Shown piece after piece: positions 21,059-32,451 of a DNA stretch of 64,000 nt (positions are counted from its first letter, which is position 1; each line of letters starts with the position of its first letter). The stretch comes from Magnetovibrio sp. (GTDB lineage Bacteria > Pseudomonadota > Alphaproteobacteria > Rhodospirillales > Casp-alpha2). Both the position numbers and the translations under genes were made by a program. A model generated the notes under the pieces. The model searched no databases and was not told where the DNA came from. It saw only the letters and a list, made by a program, of their open reading frames with translations. Location: contig PBLS01000008.1 in NCBI GenBank assembly GCA_002721825.1, forward strand, positions 34,378 to 98,377, read 5' to 3'.

Positions 21059-21599
21059 TGCTGTGGATATATCCGTTGAAGTAAACGTCAGGGACTCAGG
21101 TTGGAATTTAAAATTAATAAACGTCAAAAAACTTTGCCGTAAAGCCGCCACTGCAGCCTGGCATGCCGCTGAAATACTAGACACGCTGGATTCCACTAAT
21201 AATACCGCAGAGGTATCAATCAGTTTAATAGGTGACGATGAGATAACTGAGCTAAATAAAAATTATCGGGCCCGTGATCGCCCCACCAACGTACTCTCCT
21301 TCCCTGCCTTAGATTTCTGGACTGATAGGAAACCACCTCCAGGCGCTCCTCTACTTCTGGGCGATGTAGTAATTGCTCTCGGGATTACTGAATGCGAAGC
21401 TAGAGAACAGGAAAAATCATTAGCGAACCATTTAAGTCATCTAGTGGTTCATGGTACGCTTCACCTATTCGGCTATAATCACGTAAAGAGAGAAGACACA
21501 AAAATTATGGAAAATTTGGAAAAAACAGTATTAGCCAGCCTCGCTATACCGGACCCGTACTCTGAAACCCAAGTAATTAAGGCGAAGTTATCGGAATGA
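21033..21599 (+). CDS. ybeY: Endoribonuclease YbeY
   Basis: ORF 21003..21599; start probably near 21033. LNKNYRARDRPTNVLSFPA, HLVVHGTLHLFGYNHVKREDTKIME. Confidence 0.93.
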   Translation: MTRLEIKNSAVDISVEVNVRDSGWNLKLINVKKLCRKAATAAWHAAEILDTLDSTNNTAEVSISLIGDDEITELNKNYRARDRPTNVLSFPALDFWTDRKPPPGAPLLLGDVVIALGITECEAREQEKSLANHLSHLVVHGTLHLFGYNHVKREDTKIMENLEKTVLASLAIPDPYSETQVIKAKLSE

Positions 21600-22498
21600 A
21601 TGACCAAGTTACCTCCACCTTGCCCGATAAAACCCAACCTGAAAACAAACCAATCTACGCTTCTATCCTTGCCTGGCTAAAGACACTTCGCCGCGAACGT
21701 AAAGACGACTCCACAGTCCGCGATGCTTTGGAGGAAATAATAGAAGAGCGTGGAGAGCCACTAGAGCCTATTAACAACGATGAGCGAGCCCTTCTCGCTA
21801 ACATTCTGGATCTACGTGACCGTACCATTCACGATGTGATGGTACCGCGAGCCGATATTGTAGCAGTAGGTAGTAATGTCACCCTTAAAGAAGCGATAAA
21901 TCTAGTTACGGGTGAGGGACATTCACGTCTCCCTGTCTATAATGAGACATTAGACAATGCGATTGGGTTCATTCACGCTAAAGATATGTTGGCCTGGCGT
22001 AACTCTGAGGACATGTTCTCACCAGAGAAAATCTTACGCAAGATACTTTTTGTTGCCCCTTCTATGCATGTACTGGAGTTACTATTGGAGATGCGTGTGA
22101 AACGCGCTCATATGGCACTAGTAGTAGACGAATATGGTGGGATAGATGGGTTAGTTACTATCGAAGACCTTGTCGAAGAAATCGTTGGAGAAATTGAGGA
22201 CGAGCACGACCAAAATGATGAACCAAGCCTACAACTATCCGGTAATGAAATATACGTTGCTGATGCACGTGTTGAAATAAGCAGCTTAGAGGAAGCCATT
22301 GGAGTTTTTGTCAGTGAAGACGAGCGAGAAAATATTGATACTCTCGGAGGACTAGTATTCGGGCTTGCCGGTCATGTCCCCATCCGAGGCGAACTAGTTT
22401 TGCACCCCTCAGGAGTTGAGTTTGAGATATTAGATGCCGACCCTCGCCGTATCCAACGCTTGCGTGTCCGCACAACAAATTTTAATAGCAATACATAG
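21596..22498 (+). CDS. CorC/HlyC family protein with paired CBS domains and transporter-associated domain
   Basis: LRDRTIHDVMVPRADIVAV, GHSRLPVYNETLDNAIGFIHAKDML, DEYGGIDGLVTIEDLVEEIVGEIEDEHD. Confidence 0.95.
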   Translation: MNDQVTSTLPDKTQPENKPIYASILAWLKTLRRERKDDSTVRDALEEIIEERGEPLEPINNDERALLANILDLRDRTIHDVMVPRADIVAVGSNVTLKEAINLVTGEGHSRLPVYNETLDNAIGFIHAKDMLAWRNSEDMFSPEKILRKILFVAPSMHVLELLLEMRVKRAHMALVVDEYGGIDGLVTIEDLVEEIVGEIEDEHDQNDEPSLQLSGNEIYVADARVEISSLEEAIGVFVSEDERENIDTLGGLVFGLAGHVPIRGELVLHPSGVEFEILDADPRRIQRLRVRTTNFNSNT

Positions 22499-22501
22499 CA
22501 A

Positions 22502-24094
22502 ATGATTTTTTGCCCGCCCAACTGGGCCATAAGTATTAGCCGCCTAAAACCAATGCATAGAAAAGCTGTGGCATTGATAATGGGCGCAACCGCCGCGGTT
22601 GCCTTGCCCCCAACCAGTATAGTATTCTTTCTAATTCCTGCGTTTACAATCCTCTTGTGGTCAATCCAAGAAAATAGTGTTCGCTCTGCCATAGCCCAAG
22701 GCTGGTGGTTTGGATTAGGATTTTTTATTGCTGGATTTTATTGGATTAGCAATGCATTTCAAGTTGATGCTGAACGCTATGGCTGGCTGGCACCTTTCGC
22801 TGTTATCGGAATAGCTTCTTTTATGGCTTTGTACGCCGCGTTCGCTACCGGCATGACTAAATGGTTGAGCCTGCGATTTAAACTCTTATATTGGAGCCAA
22901 GCGCTAACTTTTGCTGTGTTTTGGACTTTCGCAGAATATCTAAGAGGCAAACTCTTAACAGGATTGCCTTGGAATTTGATTGGTAGCGTCTGGGTTCTCT
23001 CAGACACTATGATGCAATCAGCAGCTTGGATTGGTGTTTCAGGCTTGAGCCTGGTTACTATCGCCGCCGCTTGCCTGCCAGCATCGCTAGCGTGCTATGG
23101 TAATAACAATGTAAAAAAATGGTTTATCGCATTAAGTGGCATTTTTGTTATTGCCCTAATGTTCGGCGCCGGCACTCAACGCTTAGCAGATGCAAAAACT
23201 ACTAATATAGAGAATGTTCGCCTACGATTGGTACAGCCTAACATTCCCCAGCATCTAAAATGGCTTTCAAATATGCGGATTCAGCACGTTTATAAGCAAC
23301 TAAAAATGAGCCAACAACCTACCAATGCGACCAAAGCTCCAACGCACGTGATATGGCCAGAAACGGCAGTACCCTTTGACCTTGCAACTAGTCCATTTCT
23401 TAAAAAATTAATAGGCTCTGCAGTTCCCGAAGGAGGGCTCATTATTTTAGGTGCTATCAGAAGTGAGGCAAACACGGAACGCAAACCAAAGCTCTGGAAC
23501 AGCTTACAAGCTATTTCAAAGACAGGCTCAATCGTAGGAAGTTACGACAAAAAACATCTAGTTCCATTTGGTGAGTATGTGCCTATGCGAAACATCCTCA
23601 GTTTTTCGAAACTAACGACGGGTAGGCTTGATTTCTCATCGGGCACAGGGTCGAGAGTACTTAACTTACCTGGTCTCCCACCTGTAGCTGTTTTAATTTG
23701 TTATGAAATAATTTTTTCAGAAGAGATACTTAGAAACACATCGGAAGCAAGCCGCCCGGGCTGGCTATTAAATATTACCAATGACGCTTGGTTCGGTAAT
23801 TCTGCCGGTCCACATCAACATTTTGCCGCAGCACGCCTTCGAGCTGTTGAATATGGTTTGCCAGTAATCCGAGTTGCTAATACAGGCATTAGTGCAATTA
23901 TAGACCCTTATGGCCGCACTATAAAGGCTTTGGGGACAGGTCAAACTGGGATCATTGATTTTGCTCTTCCCAGTCCATTAGAGCCAACCTTTTTCAGCCG
24001 TTTCTATTCAGGCATAACTTGGGGTTTAATTCTCCTAGTAATAATTTTTTCGACTATTTTACCTAAAGTTGGTCGACATAATCCACGAACTTAG
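22502..24094 (+). CDS. lnt: Apolipoprotein N-acyltransferase
   Basis: N-terminal TM bundle and nitrilase domain: VIWPETAVPFDL, YDKKHLVPFGEYVP, VLICYEIIFSEE, NITNDAWFGNSAGPHQHF. Confidence 0.96.
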   Translation: MIFCPPNWAISISRLKPMHRKAVALIMGATAAVALPPTSIVFFLIPAFTILLWSIQENSVRSAIAQGWWFGLGFFIAGFYWISNAFQVDAERYGWLAPFAVIGIASFMALYAAFATGMTKWLSLRFKLLYWSQALTFAVFWTFAEYLRGKLLTGLPWNLIGSVWVLSDTMMQSAAWIGVSGLSLVTIAAACLPASLACYGNNNVKKWFIALSGIFVIALMFGAGTQRLADAKTTNIENVRLRLVQPNIPQHLKWLSNMRIQHVYKQLKMSQQPTNATKAPTHVIWPETAVPFDLATSPFLKKLIGSAVPEGGLIILGAIRSEANTERKPKLWNSLQAISKTGSIVGSYDKKHLVPFGEYVPMRNILSFSKLTTGRLDFSSGTGSRVLNLPGLPPVAVLICYEIIFSEEILRNTSEASRPGWLLNITNDAWFGNSAGPHQHFAAARLRAVEYGLPVIRVANTGISAIIDPYGRTIKALGTGQTGIIDFALPSPLEPTFFSRFYSGITWGLILLVIIFSTILPKVGRHNPRT

Positions 24095-24382
24095 CCTTGC
24101 TTAGAATTTGAGGTAATTTATTTATATAAAACAATATGTTATTTTTTCTAAATCCATCAAATATTTATTATCTACTTTTAAAACACCTCCACATTTGCGC
24201 CCATAATTATCATTCTTTTATTAGTCTAATCCTTTACGAAAAACCAATATAGAATTTATCTCTGTCAAGCTAAATAATTCGTGGCGTTATGTAATAAGCA
24301 ACTCTCGAACTAAACTTGACGCCAAATTTAAAGGCTGTAAAAACTCCATGCTCAAGGGATGTTTTTTTTCCACCTGCGTGCT

Positions 24383-24448
24383 ACTTTGTCTAATGAACAA
24401 AGTTTTAGTATGCTTTACCGCTATAAGGGGTTTTTATAGGGGTCGTTT
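24383..24448 (+). promoter_or_regulatory. Possible structured 5' leader of metK
   Basis: Two hairpins by eye: ACTTTGT (24383-24389)/ACAAAGT (24397-24403), 7-bp stem, 7-nt loop; CTATAA (24421-24426)/TTATAG (24434-24439), then GGGTCGTTTTT. No riboswitch consensus confirmed. Confidence 0.3.
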
Positions 24449-24476
24449 TTACAAACATTAAGTAGAGGTTTCCAGT

Positions 24477-25673
24477 TTGAAAAAAGGCAATTTTCTTTTT
24501 ACCAGTGAATCAGTCTCGGAAGGACATCCGGATAAAATAAGTGACCGTATTTCAGATGCTATCCTGGACCGCTTTATGTCGCTAGATCCTATTAACTCGC
24601 GCCTTGGGTGCGAAACCTTATGCACTACTAATCGTGTAATAATCGGGGGAGAAGGCAGATGCATTGAACCAATGGTGTCTAATGGAGAAATCAATGAGCG
24701 CGAAATCGAAGAAATTGCAAGATCTTGCATAAAGGAAATTGGTTACGAACAAGATGGCTTCCACTGGAAAAGTGCCGACATACATGTCTATTTGCATGCT
24801 CAATCTGCGGATATTGCACAAGGTGTTGATGCGTCTGGCAATAAAGAAGAAGGAGCGGGCGATCAAGGTATTATGTTTGGTTATGCTTGCCGTGAAACAG
24901 AAGAATTAATGCCTGCGCCCATACACTTTTCGCACGCTATTTTGCGGTCTCTTGCCAATGGGCGCCATTCCGGGGACGAAAAAGGGCTTGGGCCAGATTC
25001 AAAAAGTCAAGTGACCCTGTTGTACGAAAATGGCAGCCCGGTGAGAGCTACATCCGTCGTTGTTTCAACACAACACTCTCCCGATTTATCACAAGAACAA
25101 ATCCGAGAAATAGTGCGCCCACACGTCGTAAATGTTCTACCCGATGGCTGGATGTGTGATGATAATGAGTTTTACGTGAACCCAACCGGGCGCTTCGTTA
25201 TTGGAGGACCAGATGGAGATGCCGGACTAACGGGGCGCAAAATTATAGTTGATACATATGGCGGAGCAGCTCCTCATGGTGGAGGTGCTTTCTCAGGCAA
25301 GGACCCATCCAAAGTTGATCGTTCAGCCTCATATGCAGCACGCTATCTTGCCAAGAATGTTGTTGCAGCAGGACTTGCTGAGCGTTGCTTAATCCAGGTC
25401 TCCTACGCCATCGGTATTTCAAAGCCGCTTTCGGTTTATATAGATACCCAAGGTACTGGTATTATCTCTGAAAATAGCCTCTCAGACGTACTTCAGGAAA
25501 TGGTTGATCTGAGTCCCCGCGGCATCCGCGAGCATCTAAAATTGAATAAACCGATTTATGCCCGCACCGCCGCTTATGGCCATTTTGGCCGACCACCCGA
25601 TTCAGATGGCGGTTTCTCATGGGAGCGCACGGATTTAGTTGACGAACTCAAATCTGCGTTCAACATTGGTTGA
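24477..25673 (+). CDS. metK: S-adenosylmethionine synthetase
   Basis: [53 protein letters not shown]. Confidence 0.98.
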   Translation: MKKGNFLFTSESVSEGHPDKISDRISDAILDRFMSLDPINSRLGCETLCTTNRVIIGGEGRCIEPMVSNGEINEREIEEIARSCIKEIGYEQDGFHWKSADIHVYLHAQSADIAQGVDASGNKEEGAGDQGIMFGYACRETEELMPAPIHFSHAILRSLANGRHSGDEKGLGPDSKSQVTLLYENGSPVRATSVVVSTQHSPDLSQEQIREIVRPHVVNVLPDGWMCDDNEFYVNPTGRFVIGGPDGDAGLTGRKIIVDTYGGAAPHGGGAFSGKDPSKVDRSASYAARYLAKNVVAAGLAERCLIQVSYAIGISKPLSVYIDTQGTGIISENSLSDVLQEMVDLSPRGIREHLKLNKPIYARTAAYGHFGRPPDSDGGFSWERTDLVDELKSAFNIG

Positions 25674-26395
25674 GAATCATAAGACCGAACCGATTTTCAG
25701 ACACGCGATGGTATGGCCGGCGTCGCGGTCGCCCGTTGCGTAAAGGTCAAAAATTTCTGATCGATCATCTGCTGCCTAATTATCGCGTTAAACTTCCAAT
25801 CATACATAAAGCCCAAATCGACCTGAATAAGCTATTCGGTAAAATCCCCAACGCTATATGGATGGAAATTGGTTTCGGGTTCGGCGAACATATAGCTGAT
25901 CTTGCAATCAAAAACCCACGCATTGGTTTCATAGGCTGTGATCCCTACATCAACGGCGTTGCTTCCTTATTAGCAAAAATCAAATACGAGGGAATAGAAA
26001 ACATAAGAATTTTTGATAATGATGTAAGATTATTATTCCCCTTCTTGCCGGAAGCTTGCATAGAACGGCTTCTGATTCTATTTGCCGATCCGTGGCCAAA
26101 GCACCGTCATCGAGGCCGACGCATAACAGTCGATGACAATTTATCTGAGTTCGCTCGTATATTAGCTAATGACGGACAATTATTGTTTGCTACTGACCAG
26201 CATAAATTTGCCGCCTGGTCACTAGCTAATATTTTGCGTGAAAGGAGGCTGCAATGGACCGCACATCAATCAAAAGACTGGAGGGAAGAGCCTGAAGGCT
26301 GGACACCAACGCGTTATTATATCAAAGCTCGTAATAACGGAAAAAATCCATTATATATTCATGTTAAACGCCGTCCACGTAATTCTGAATTTTGA
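25670..26395 (+). CDS. trmB: tRNA (guanine-N7-)-methyltransferase
   Basis: [47 protein letters not shown] start overlaps the metK stop. Confidence 0.95.
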   Translation: MRIIRPNRFSDTRWYGRRRGRPLRKGQKFLIDHLLPNYRVKLPIIHKAQIDLNKLFGKIPNAIWMEIGFGFGEHIADLAIKNPRIGFIGCDPYINGVASLLAKIKYEGIENIRIFDNDVRLLFPFLPEACIERLLILFADPWPKHRHRGRRITVDDNLSEFARILANDGQLLFATDQHKFAAWSLANILRERRLQWTAHQSKDWREEPEGWTPTRYYIKARNNGKNPLYIHVKRRPRNSEF

Positions 26396-26502
26396 ACAAA
26401 TCCTCTGTAAAACTTGAAAAACTAATACTAACCGTATATACAACGGGCGCGCTAGATATATAGCGTATTCGTTGACTTCGCAATCTAGCTAGTTGTTGTT
26501 TG

Positions 26503-26528
26503 GGTGGGCGTGATGCCCGCCTTTTTTT
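26503..26528 (+). terminator. Intrinsic terminator-like hairpin between trmB and rimP
   Basis: GGTGGGC(26503-26509) GTGAT GCCCGCC(26515-26521), 7 bp with one G-T, followed by T7 (26522-26528). Confidence 0.8.
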
Positions 26529-26567
26529 GATGTTACAAGCCGAATTTCGTAAACCAGGAGGGGCTTA

Positions 26568-27062
26568 TTGAAACACACCAATAGAGTTGAAAAAATGGTT
26601 CAGCCGATGCTAAAAGAACTCGGATACGAACTTGTACAAATCCAACTCTTAGGAAAAAAAAATCCATGTCTTCAAGTTATGGCAGAACCAATAAGTAGCC
26701 GGTCAATGTCAATCGCCGACTGCGAATCTATAAGTCATGCTTTATCTACTTTGCTGGACATTGAAGACCTGATACCAAGTTCCTACACACTTGAAGTGTC
26801 TTCACCAGGACTTGATCGACCATTGGTTAGATTGGACCACTTTGAACGTTTTAAGGGTCACGAAGCGCTCATAGAAACATCTACAAATATTGACGGCTCA
26901 AAAAATTTTAGAGCCCAGATAAATGGTGTAAAAGGAGACAATGTTTTGTTACAGGCGACAGACGGGGAAAAAGTATTTGCGTTTAAAGATATTAAAAAAG
27001 CTAAACTGGTCGTAACTGACGAAATGCTGGCAGAAAAAAAGGACAAACCAAGAGATGACTGA
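26568..27062 (+). CDS. rimP: Ribosome maturation factor RimP
   Basis: VEKMVQPMLKELGYELVQIQL, LDIEDLIPSSYTLEVSSPGLDRPL. Confidence 0.95.
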   Translation: MKHTNRVEKMVQPMLKELGYELVQIQLLGKKNPCLQVMAEPISSRSMSIADCESISHALSTLLDIEDLIPSSYTLEVSSPGLDRPLVRLDHFERFKGHEALIETSTNIDGSKNFRAQINGVKGDNVLLQATDGEKVFAFKDIKKAKLVVTDEMLAEKKDKPRDD

Positions 27063-28656
27063 CGGCGCATTGAACACTGGAGCTCTTCATGAGAGGCCGG
27101 AATTGCTTCAAGTGGCTGAAACCGTGGCCCGAGATAAGGGAATAGAGCGGGACGAGGTACTTGAAGCCATGGAACAAGCTATTCAAAAAGCAGGTCGCTC
27201 AAAGTACGGCCAAGAATACGATATACGTGCTCATATCGACCGCAGCAGTGGGGTTATTTCTCTTGCACGGTACACAGAAATTGTCGCTGGTGCAGCAGAT
27301 TTAGAGAATGAAGTAATTCAAATTGATCTAGAAACCGCACGCAGTAAGAACCCTGACGTAGTCCCGGGTGATTTTCTGATTGACCCGCTTCCTCCGATTG
27401 ATTTTGGCCGTATTGCCGCTCAAACGGCTAAACAGGTTATTGTTCAGAAGGTACGAGAAGCAGAACGAACCCGTCAATTTGCCGAATATAAAGACCGAAT
27501 TGGTGAAATAGTTAATGGGCTGGTTAAACGAATAGAGTACGGTAACGTGATCGTTGATCTAGGCCGCGCGGAGGCTCAATTAAGGCGTGATGAATGTATC
27601 CCTCGCGAGCACTTCAACAATGGTGATCGAGTGCGTGCCTATATAATGGATGTTCGCGAAGAAACTCGCGGACCACAAATTTTTCTGTCGCGTACTCACC
27701 CGCAATTCATGGCTAAGCTTTTTAACCAAGAGGTGCCCGAAATATATGACGGTGTGATTGAAATAAAATCCGTGGCGCGGGACCCCGGTTCACGTGCTAA
27801 GATTGCCGTTTTGTCTCATGATACTAGTCTAGACCCTGTTGGCCCATGCATAGGCATGCGCGGCTCAAGAGTTCAGGCGGTAGTTGGTGAACTCCAAGGC
27901 GAAAAAATTGATATTATCCAATGGTCGCCCGATGCTGCTTCATTTATCGTAAATGCCCTAGCGCCCGCGGAAGTAGCAAAAGTTGTTCTGGATGAAGATA
28001 AGAATAAAATCGAAGTTGTGGTTCCCGATGACCAGCTTAGTTTAGCAATTGGTCGGCGTGGGCAAAACGTACGTTTAGCGTCATTACTTTCCGGTTGGGA
28101 TATAGATATACTTACAGAAGCCGAGGAATCTGAGCGTCGCCAGCAAGAGTTCCAACAACGATCACAAATGTTTGTCGATACGTTGGATGTTGATGATGTA
28201 ATAGCCCACCTTTTAGTAAAGGAAGGATTTTCAGAAGTTGAAGAAGTTGCTTTTGTCCCTATCGACGACCTCCTCGTCATAGAGGGCTTTGATGAAGATG
28301 TTGCGGAGGAACTTCGAGTAAGAGCTCAAAATTACCTTCAACAACGCGACGCAGATCTCAACAAAAAACGTTTGGAACTTGGTGTCACAGATGATTTAGC
28401 TAACGTCGAGGGCGTAACTCCCTCAATGCTTGTGACGCTTGGTGAAAACGGAATCAAAACACGAGACGACCTAGCTGATTTGGCAGCTGACGAGTTACAA
28501 GAGTTATTTGAGGAAAGCGCACTTAGTGAAGAAGTTGCAAATAAAATAATCATAGCTGCCCGTGCGCACTGGTTTGAGGAACAAGAAAGCCCCAAAGCAA
28601 CAAATAAAGACGCTCTAAAAGAGCCCGACCAGAATACGGATAATGGCATAGATTGA
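27055..28656 (+). CDS. nusA: Transcription termination/antitermination factor NusA
   Basis: S1/KH domains: DPVGPCIGMRGSRVQAVVGELQGEKIDII, LAIGRRGQNVRLASLLSGWDIDI. Confidence 0.98.
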   Translation: MTDGALNTGALHERPELLQVAETVARDKGIERDEVLEAMEQAIQKAGRSKYGQEYDIRAHIDRSSGVISLARYTEIVAGAADLENEVIQIDLETARSKNPDVVPGDFLIDPLPPIDFGRIAAQTAKQVIVQKVREAERTRQFAEYKDRIGEIVNGLVKRIEYGNVIVDLGRAEAQLRRDECIPREHFNNGDRVRAYIMDVREETRGPQIFLSRTHPQFMAKLFNQEVPEIYDGVIEIKSVARDPGSRAKIAVLSHDTSLDPVGPCIGMRGSRVQAVVGELQGEKIDIIQWSPDAASFIVNALAPAEVAKVVLDEDKNKIEVVVPDDQLSLAIGRRGQNVRLASLLSGWDIDILTEAEESERRQQEFQQRSQMFVDTLDVDDVIAHLLVKEGFSEVEEVAFVPIDDLLVIEGFDEDVAEELRVRAQNYLQQRDADLNKKRLELGVTDDLANVEGVTPSMLVTLGENGIKTRDDLADLAADELQELFEESALSEEVANKIIIAARAHWFEEQESPKATNKDALKEPDQNTDNGID

Positions 28657-29315
28657 TCCAGTTAATTTTTTACTTACGGAGAATATTAAAGGTGACAAGG
28701 GGAAAGGACCTGGAAATAAGCTCAAGTTATGAGAAGCCTGATAACGGCCTTCGCACGTGTATTGCTAGTAACCGTAAACTTTCTAAGTTCAACATGGTTC
28801 GCTTCGTTATGGATGCAGAAAATCGCCCAGTTCCTGACCTAAACGAAAGATTACCCGGTCGAGGATTATGGTTGACTGCTGATTATAGATTGATAAATAA
28901 AGCTTCCGTTAAAAACTTATTTGCAAAAAAAACACGAAAGCATGTGCATATCGATTACGATATACCTGAGTTGTTAGTCAAATTAATGGTACGGCGTTGC
29001 ATCCATAACCTCGGATTGGCGAAGCGTGCCGGACACGTTCTAATCGGCTTCGATGAATTAAAACGAGCATTGGCTCAATATAAGGAAGGATACGTTTTTT
29101 CAGCACGTGATGGTGGTTTTAGCAATCGCAAGAAATTATTTCTGCTAGCTAAAAACATCCCAATTTTAGACTCACTAACTGCAACTGAAATTGGAACAGC
29201 CTTTGGGAGGAATCGCGTGGTTCATGCATTTATTTCTTCGGGTGGTATAGGAGATAGTCTGTTTCGCGATATGGGTCGTTTAGCAGGGTTGCGTGAAACC
29301 ACCTTAGCAGCGTAG
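28653..29315 (+). CDS. YlxR (DUF448) / L7Ae-like RNA-binding protein
   Basis: Directly downstream of nusA; NRPVPDLNERLPGRGLWL and RRCIHNLGLAKRAGHVLIGFDELKRAL. Confidence 0.9.
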   Translation: MIQLIFYLRRILKVTRGKDLEISSSYEKPDNGLRTCIASNRKLSKFNMVRFVMDAENRPVPDLNERLPGRGLWLTADYRLINKASVKNLFAKKTRKHVHIDYDIPELLVKLMVRRCIHNLGLAKRAGHVLIGFDELKRALAQYKEGYVFSARDGGFSNRKKLFLLAKNIPILDSLTATEIGTAFGRNRVVHAFISSGGIGDSLFRDMGRLAGLRETTLAA

Positions 29316-29394
29316 ATTTGCCGCAACATATGTTAAACACTATCAAATTTCGCTGAAAAAATCGCTGATTGGTCTTGAATTGGAATATTAACTT

Positions 29395-31974
29395 ATGGCC
29401 GAAACCAAAGAAGAGCGCAATAAAAGCAAACTCAGTCTTTCTAAGCCCGGCAAGCTTGAGCTGAAGAAAACTGTTGAAAGTGGACAAGTTCGTCAGAACT
29501 TCTCTCATGGCCGCTCGAAAATGGTTCAAGTCGAGCGGCGTACCAAGCGTACTTTTGCACTCGACTCCGGTGGCAAGATGTCAGAGGTAAAAGATGCTTT
29601 AAATACCTTACCCGATACAGAATTAAAAGAAGCGCAAATTGAAATACCAAAGATTGAATCAAAAGACGGCACATATTCTGAAGAAGAAACAGTGCGCGCT
29701 CTAACTTCCGAGGAATTAGCAGCACGCGATCGCGCTCGAGCTGAAGCGAAACAGTTTGAACAAGAACGCCTAGAAAAGGTTGAGCACGACACTATTATTC
29801 GCGAGCAAATGCAAGATAAAAAGTCCGACGATAATTTAAGCACAAGCAACTTAGAAAAGGCTGAGGATAAAGATAGCGATGAAAAAGCGTCGGACTTACA
29901 GGCTGATAAATCGCGGGAAAAAAGCGAACCAATAGAAATTCTTACTGATCCGGGGAAAACCCGCGAGGTGCGTAATCGGGGAGCCGAGCGAGAGAAAGAC
30001 GAAAATATCCGCGGTAAAGGCAAAAAGGCAATTCGCGGTGAAAAACGGCCTAGCCAGACTACTCGTCGTGGCGAGCCCAAACGGCGAGCCGGGAAGTTAA
30101 CAATTTCAGAAGCTCTAGAAGAACGCGAAGAACGTCAGGCCTCTGTGGCTCGATACAGGCGTAAGCTTGAACGTGAACGCCAAAAAACACAGGAACTCCG
30201 ATCAGAAGGACAACGCGTTATTCGTGACGTAATTGTACCAGAGGCCATCACCGTGCAGGAGCTTGCCAATCGGATGGCTGAGCGAGCCGGAGACGTGATT
30301 AAAGTTCTTATGGGAATGGATGTCATGGCAACTGCAACACAAGCTATTGATCCAGATACTGCGGAGCTTGTGGTACAAGAGTTTGGCCATCGAATTAAAC
30401 GTGTGTCGGAGTCTGATGTTGAAGACGGTCTACGTGGTGAAGAGGACAAAGAATTATCGCTGGAACCGCGCGCGCCTATTGTAACTGTCATGGGACATGT
30501 AGATCATGGAAAAACTTCGCTTTTGGATGCGCTCCGTGAAACTGACATTGCAGCAGGCGAAGCAGGTGGTATAACGCAACATATCGGCGCGTATCAGGTT
30601 GAAATTTCCTCAGGAGAAAGAATTTCATTTATTGATACACCGGGTCACGCTGCATTTACAGCTATGCGGGCTCGCGGTGCTCAAGTCACAGATATCGTCG
30701 TTCTTTGTGTGGCAGCAGATGATGGAATCATGCCCCAAACTATTGAAGCGATACATCACTCCAAAGCCGCGGAAGTTCCAATTCTTGTTGCTATCAATAA
30801 AATGGACAAGCCCGATGCCGACGCTAATCGTATCCGGACCGATTTGCTACAACACGACTTGCAAGTTGAGGAAATGGGGGGAGACATCCTTTCAGTAGAA
30901 GTTTCAGCTCTTAAGAAAACTAACCTTGATAAACTTGAAGAAGCAATTTTATTGCAAGCTGAACTCTTGGATCTGAGAGCGAACCCAAACCGTCCTGCTG
31001 AGGGCGTTGTCGTGGAAGCTAAGATGGAACAGGGCCGCGGATCGGTCTCCACCGTTCTTATTCAACGAGGCACTCTTAAAGTAGGCGATATCTTCGTTGC
31101 TGGCTCTGAATGGGGCAAGGTCCGAGCACTTATAAACGCAAGTGGCGAACAAATAAGCGAAGCCGGGCCGTCAATGCCCGCTGAAGTGCTCGGCCTCAAT
31201 GGTACACCGAATGCTGGCGATGAAGTTATTGCGGTAGAGAATGAGTCGCGAGCAAGAGAAATTTGCGAGTTTCGGGCGCGCCGGAAACGTGAGGCCAGCA
31301 GAACAGTTGCCGGCCGCGGCACGCTAGAGCAAATGTTTGAGAAAATCAAAGACGGTGAAATAAGTGCTCTTCCGGTAGTTCTGAAAGCGGATGTTCATGG
31401 TTCTGTAGAAGCAATTTCAAGTGCACTTCTAAACCTAGCCACTGATGAGGTTCAGGTCGAGATTTTACACGCAGCCGTGGGCGGTATTAATGAATCTGAT
31501 ATAACTCTAGCTGTCGCATCTGGAGCTCCGATTATTGCGTTTAACGTTCGTGCTAATCCTCAAGCACGTGAGATGGCTAAACGCGATAACATAGATATCC
31601 GATATTATTCGGTTATATACGATCTCACAGATGACGTTAGGAAGCTACTTTCCGGCATGTTAGCCCCAGAAATAAGAGAAACCTTCCTCGGCTATGCGGA
31701 AGTAAAAGAAGTATTTACCGTGTCAAAGGTCGGTAAGGTGGCCGGCTGCCTGGTTTCTGAAGGTCAGGTTAAACAAGGTTCTACTGTGCGTCTTATCCGC
31801 GAAGATGTGGTGATCCATCAAGGTGAATTGAGCCAACTGAAACGTTTCAAAGATGATGTTCGTGAAGTGCAGTCAGGTACAGAGTGCGGGATAGGTTTTA
31901 CGAACTATAATGATATACAAGTTGGCGATATGATTGAATGTTTCAATGTAGAAGAAATCTCACGAGAACTTTAA
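29395..31974 (+). CDS. infB: Translation initiation factor IF-2
   Basis: [52 protein letters not shown]. Confidence 0.99.
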   Translation: MAETKEERNKSKLSLSKPGKLELKKTVESGQVRQNFSHGRSKMVQVERRTKRTFALDSGGKMSEVKDALNTLPDTELKEAQIEIPKIESKDGTYSEEETVRALTSEELAARDRARAEAKQFEQERLEKVEHDTIIREQMQDKKSDDNLSTSNLEKAEDKDSDEKASDLQADKSREKSEPIEILTDPGKTREVRNRGAEREKDENIRGKGKKAIRGEKRPSQTTRRGEPKRRAGKLTISEALEEREERQASVARYRRKLERERQKTQELRSEGQRVIRDVIVPEAITVQELANRMAERAGDVIKVLMGMDVMATATQAIDPDTAELVVQEFGHRIKRVSESDVEDGLRGEEDKELSLEPRAPIVTVMGHVDHGKTSLLDALRETDIAAGEAGGITQHIGAYQVEISSGERISFIDTPGHAAFTAMRARGAQVTDIVVLCVAADDGIMPQTIEAIHHSKAAEVPILVAINKMDKPDADANRIRTDLLQHDLQVEEMGGDILSVEVSALKKTNLDKLEEAILLQAELLDLRANPNRPAEGVVVEAKMEQGRGSVSTVLIQRGTLKVGDIFVAGSEWGKVRALINASGEQISEAGPSMPAEVLGLNGTPNAGDEVIAVENESRAREICEFRARRKREASRTVAGRGTLEQMFEKIKDGEISALPVVLKADVHGSVEAISSALLNLATDEVQVEILHAAVGGINESDITLAVASGAPIIAFNVRANPQAREMAKRDNIDIRYYSVIYDLTDDVRKLLSGMLAPEIRETFLGYAEVKEVFTVSKVGKVAGCLVSEGQVKQGSTVRLIREDVVIHQGELSQLKRFKDDVREVQSGTECGIGFTNYNDIQVGDMIECFNVEEISREL

Positions 31975-32028
31975 CGCAAGGTTATTACGCGGGTTACTGT
32001 GCTTTAAAGGTCACCGGGAGCATAAGAG

Positions 32029-32451
32029 ATGTCAAAGCATCAGGCAAAAGCTCCTAGCCAACGTCAGTTAAAGGTTGGTGAAGAGATTCGCCATATTTTG
32101 GCCTGGATCCTGGAGCGTGGAGAAGTTCATGACCCAGCGGTATCAAATAAGACCTTAACCGTAACGGAAGTATCTGTTAGCCCCGATCTGAAAGCTGCAA
32201 CAGCATACGTGATTGCTTTGGGATCTAACTCAGACGAAATGGGTGAAGCTCTTTTAGGCTTAAACCGTGCTAAATCCTTCTTACGACGCTGTGTTGCTGA
32301 GCGATTGCAGCTACGTCATGCGCCAAAATTAAATTTCTCAGTAGATACTTCGTTTGATAAGGCTGGACGGATTGACACGCTATTACACCTTCCTGAGGTC
32401 GCCCGCGATCTTGACAAGGGCTCAACCAATGGGGACAAAAATGGCTCGTAA
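32029..32451 (+). CDS. rbfA: Ribosome-binding factor A
   Basis: SQRQLKVGEEIRHILAWILERGEVHDP, LTVTEVSVSPDLKAATAYV. Confidence 0.96.
   Translation: MSKHQAKAPSQRQLKVGEEIRHILAWILERGEVHDPAVSNKTLTVTEVSVSPDLKAATAYVIALGSNSDEMGEALLGLNRAKSFLRRCVAERLQLRHAPKLNFSVDTSFDKAGRIDTLLHLPEVARDLDKGSTNGDKNGS

Noticed and set aside
29526-30080. 184-aa minus-strand ORF antisense to infB
   Set aside because: Ser/Arg-rich product typical of the antisense of a charged low-complexity IF-2 N-terminal region; no family resemblance.
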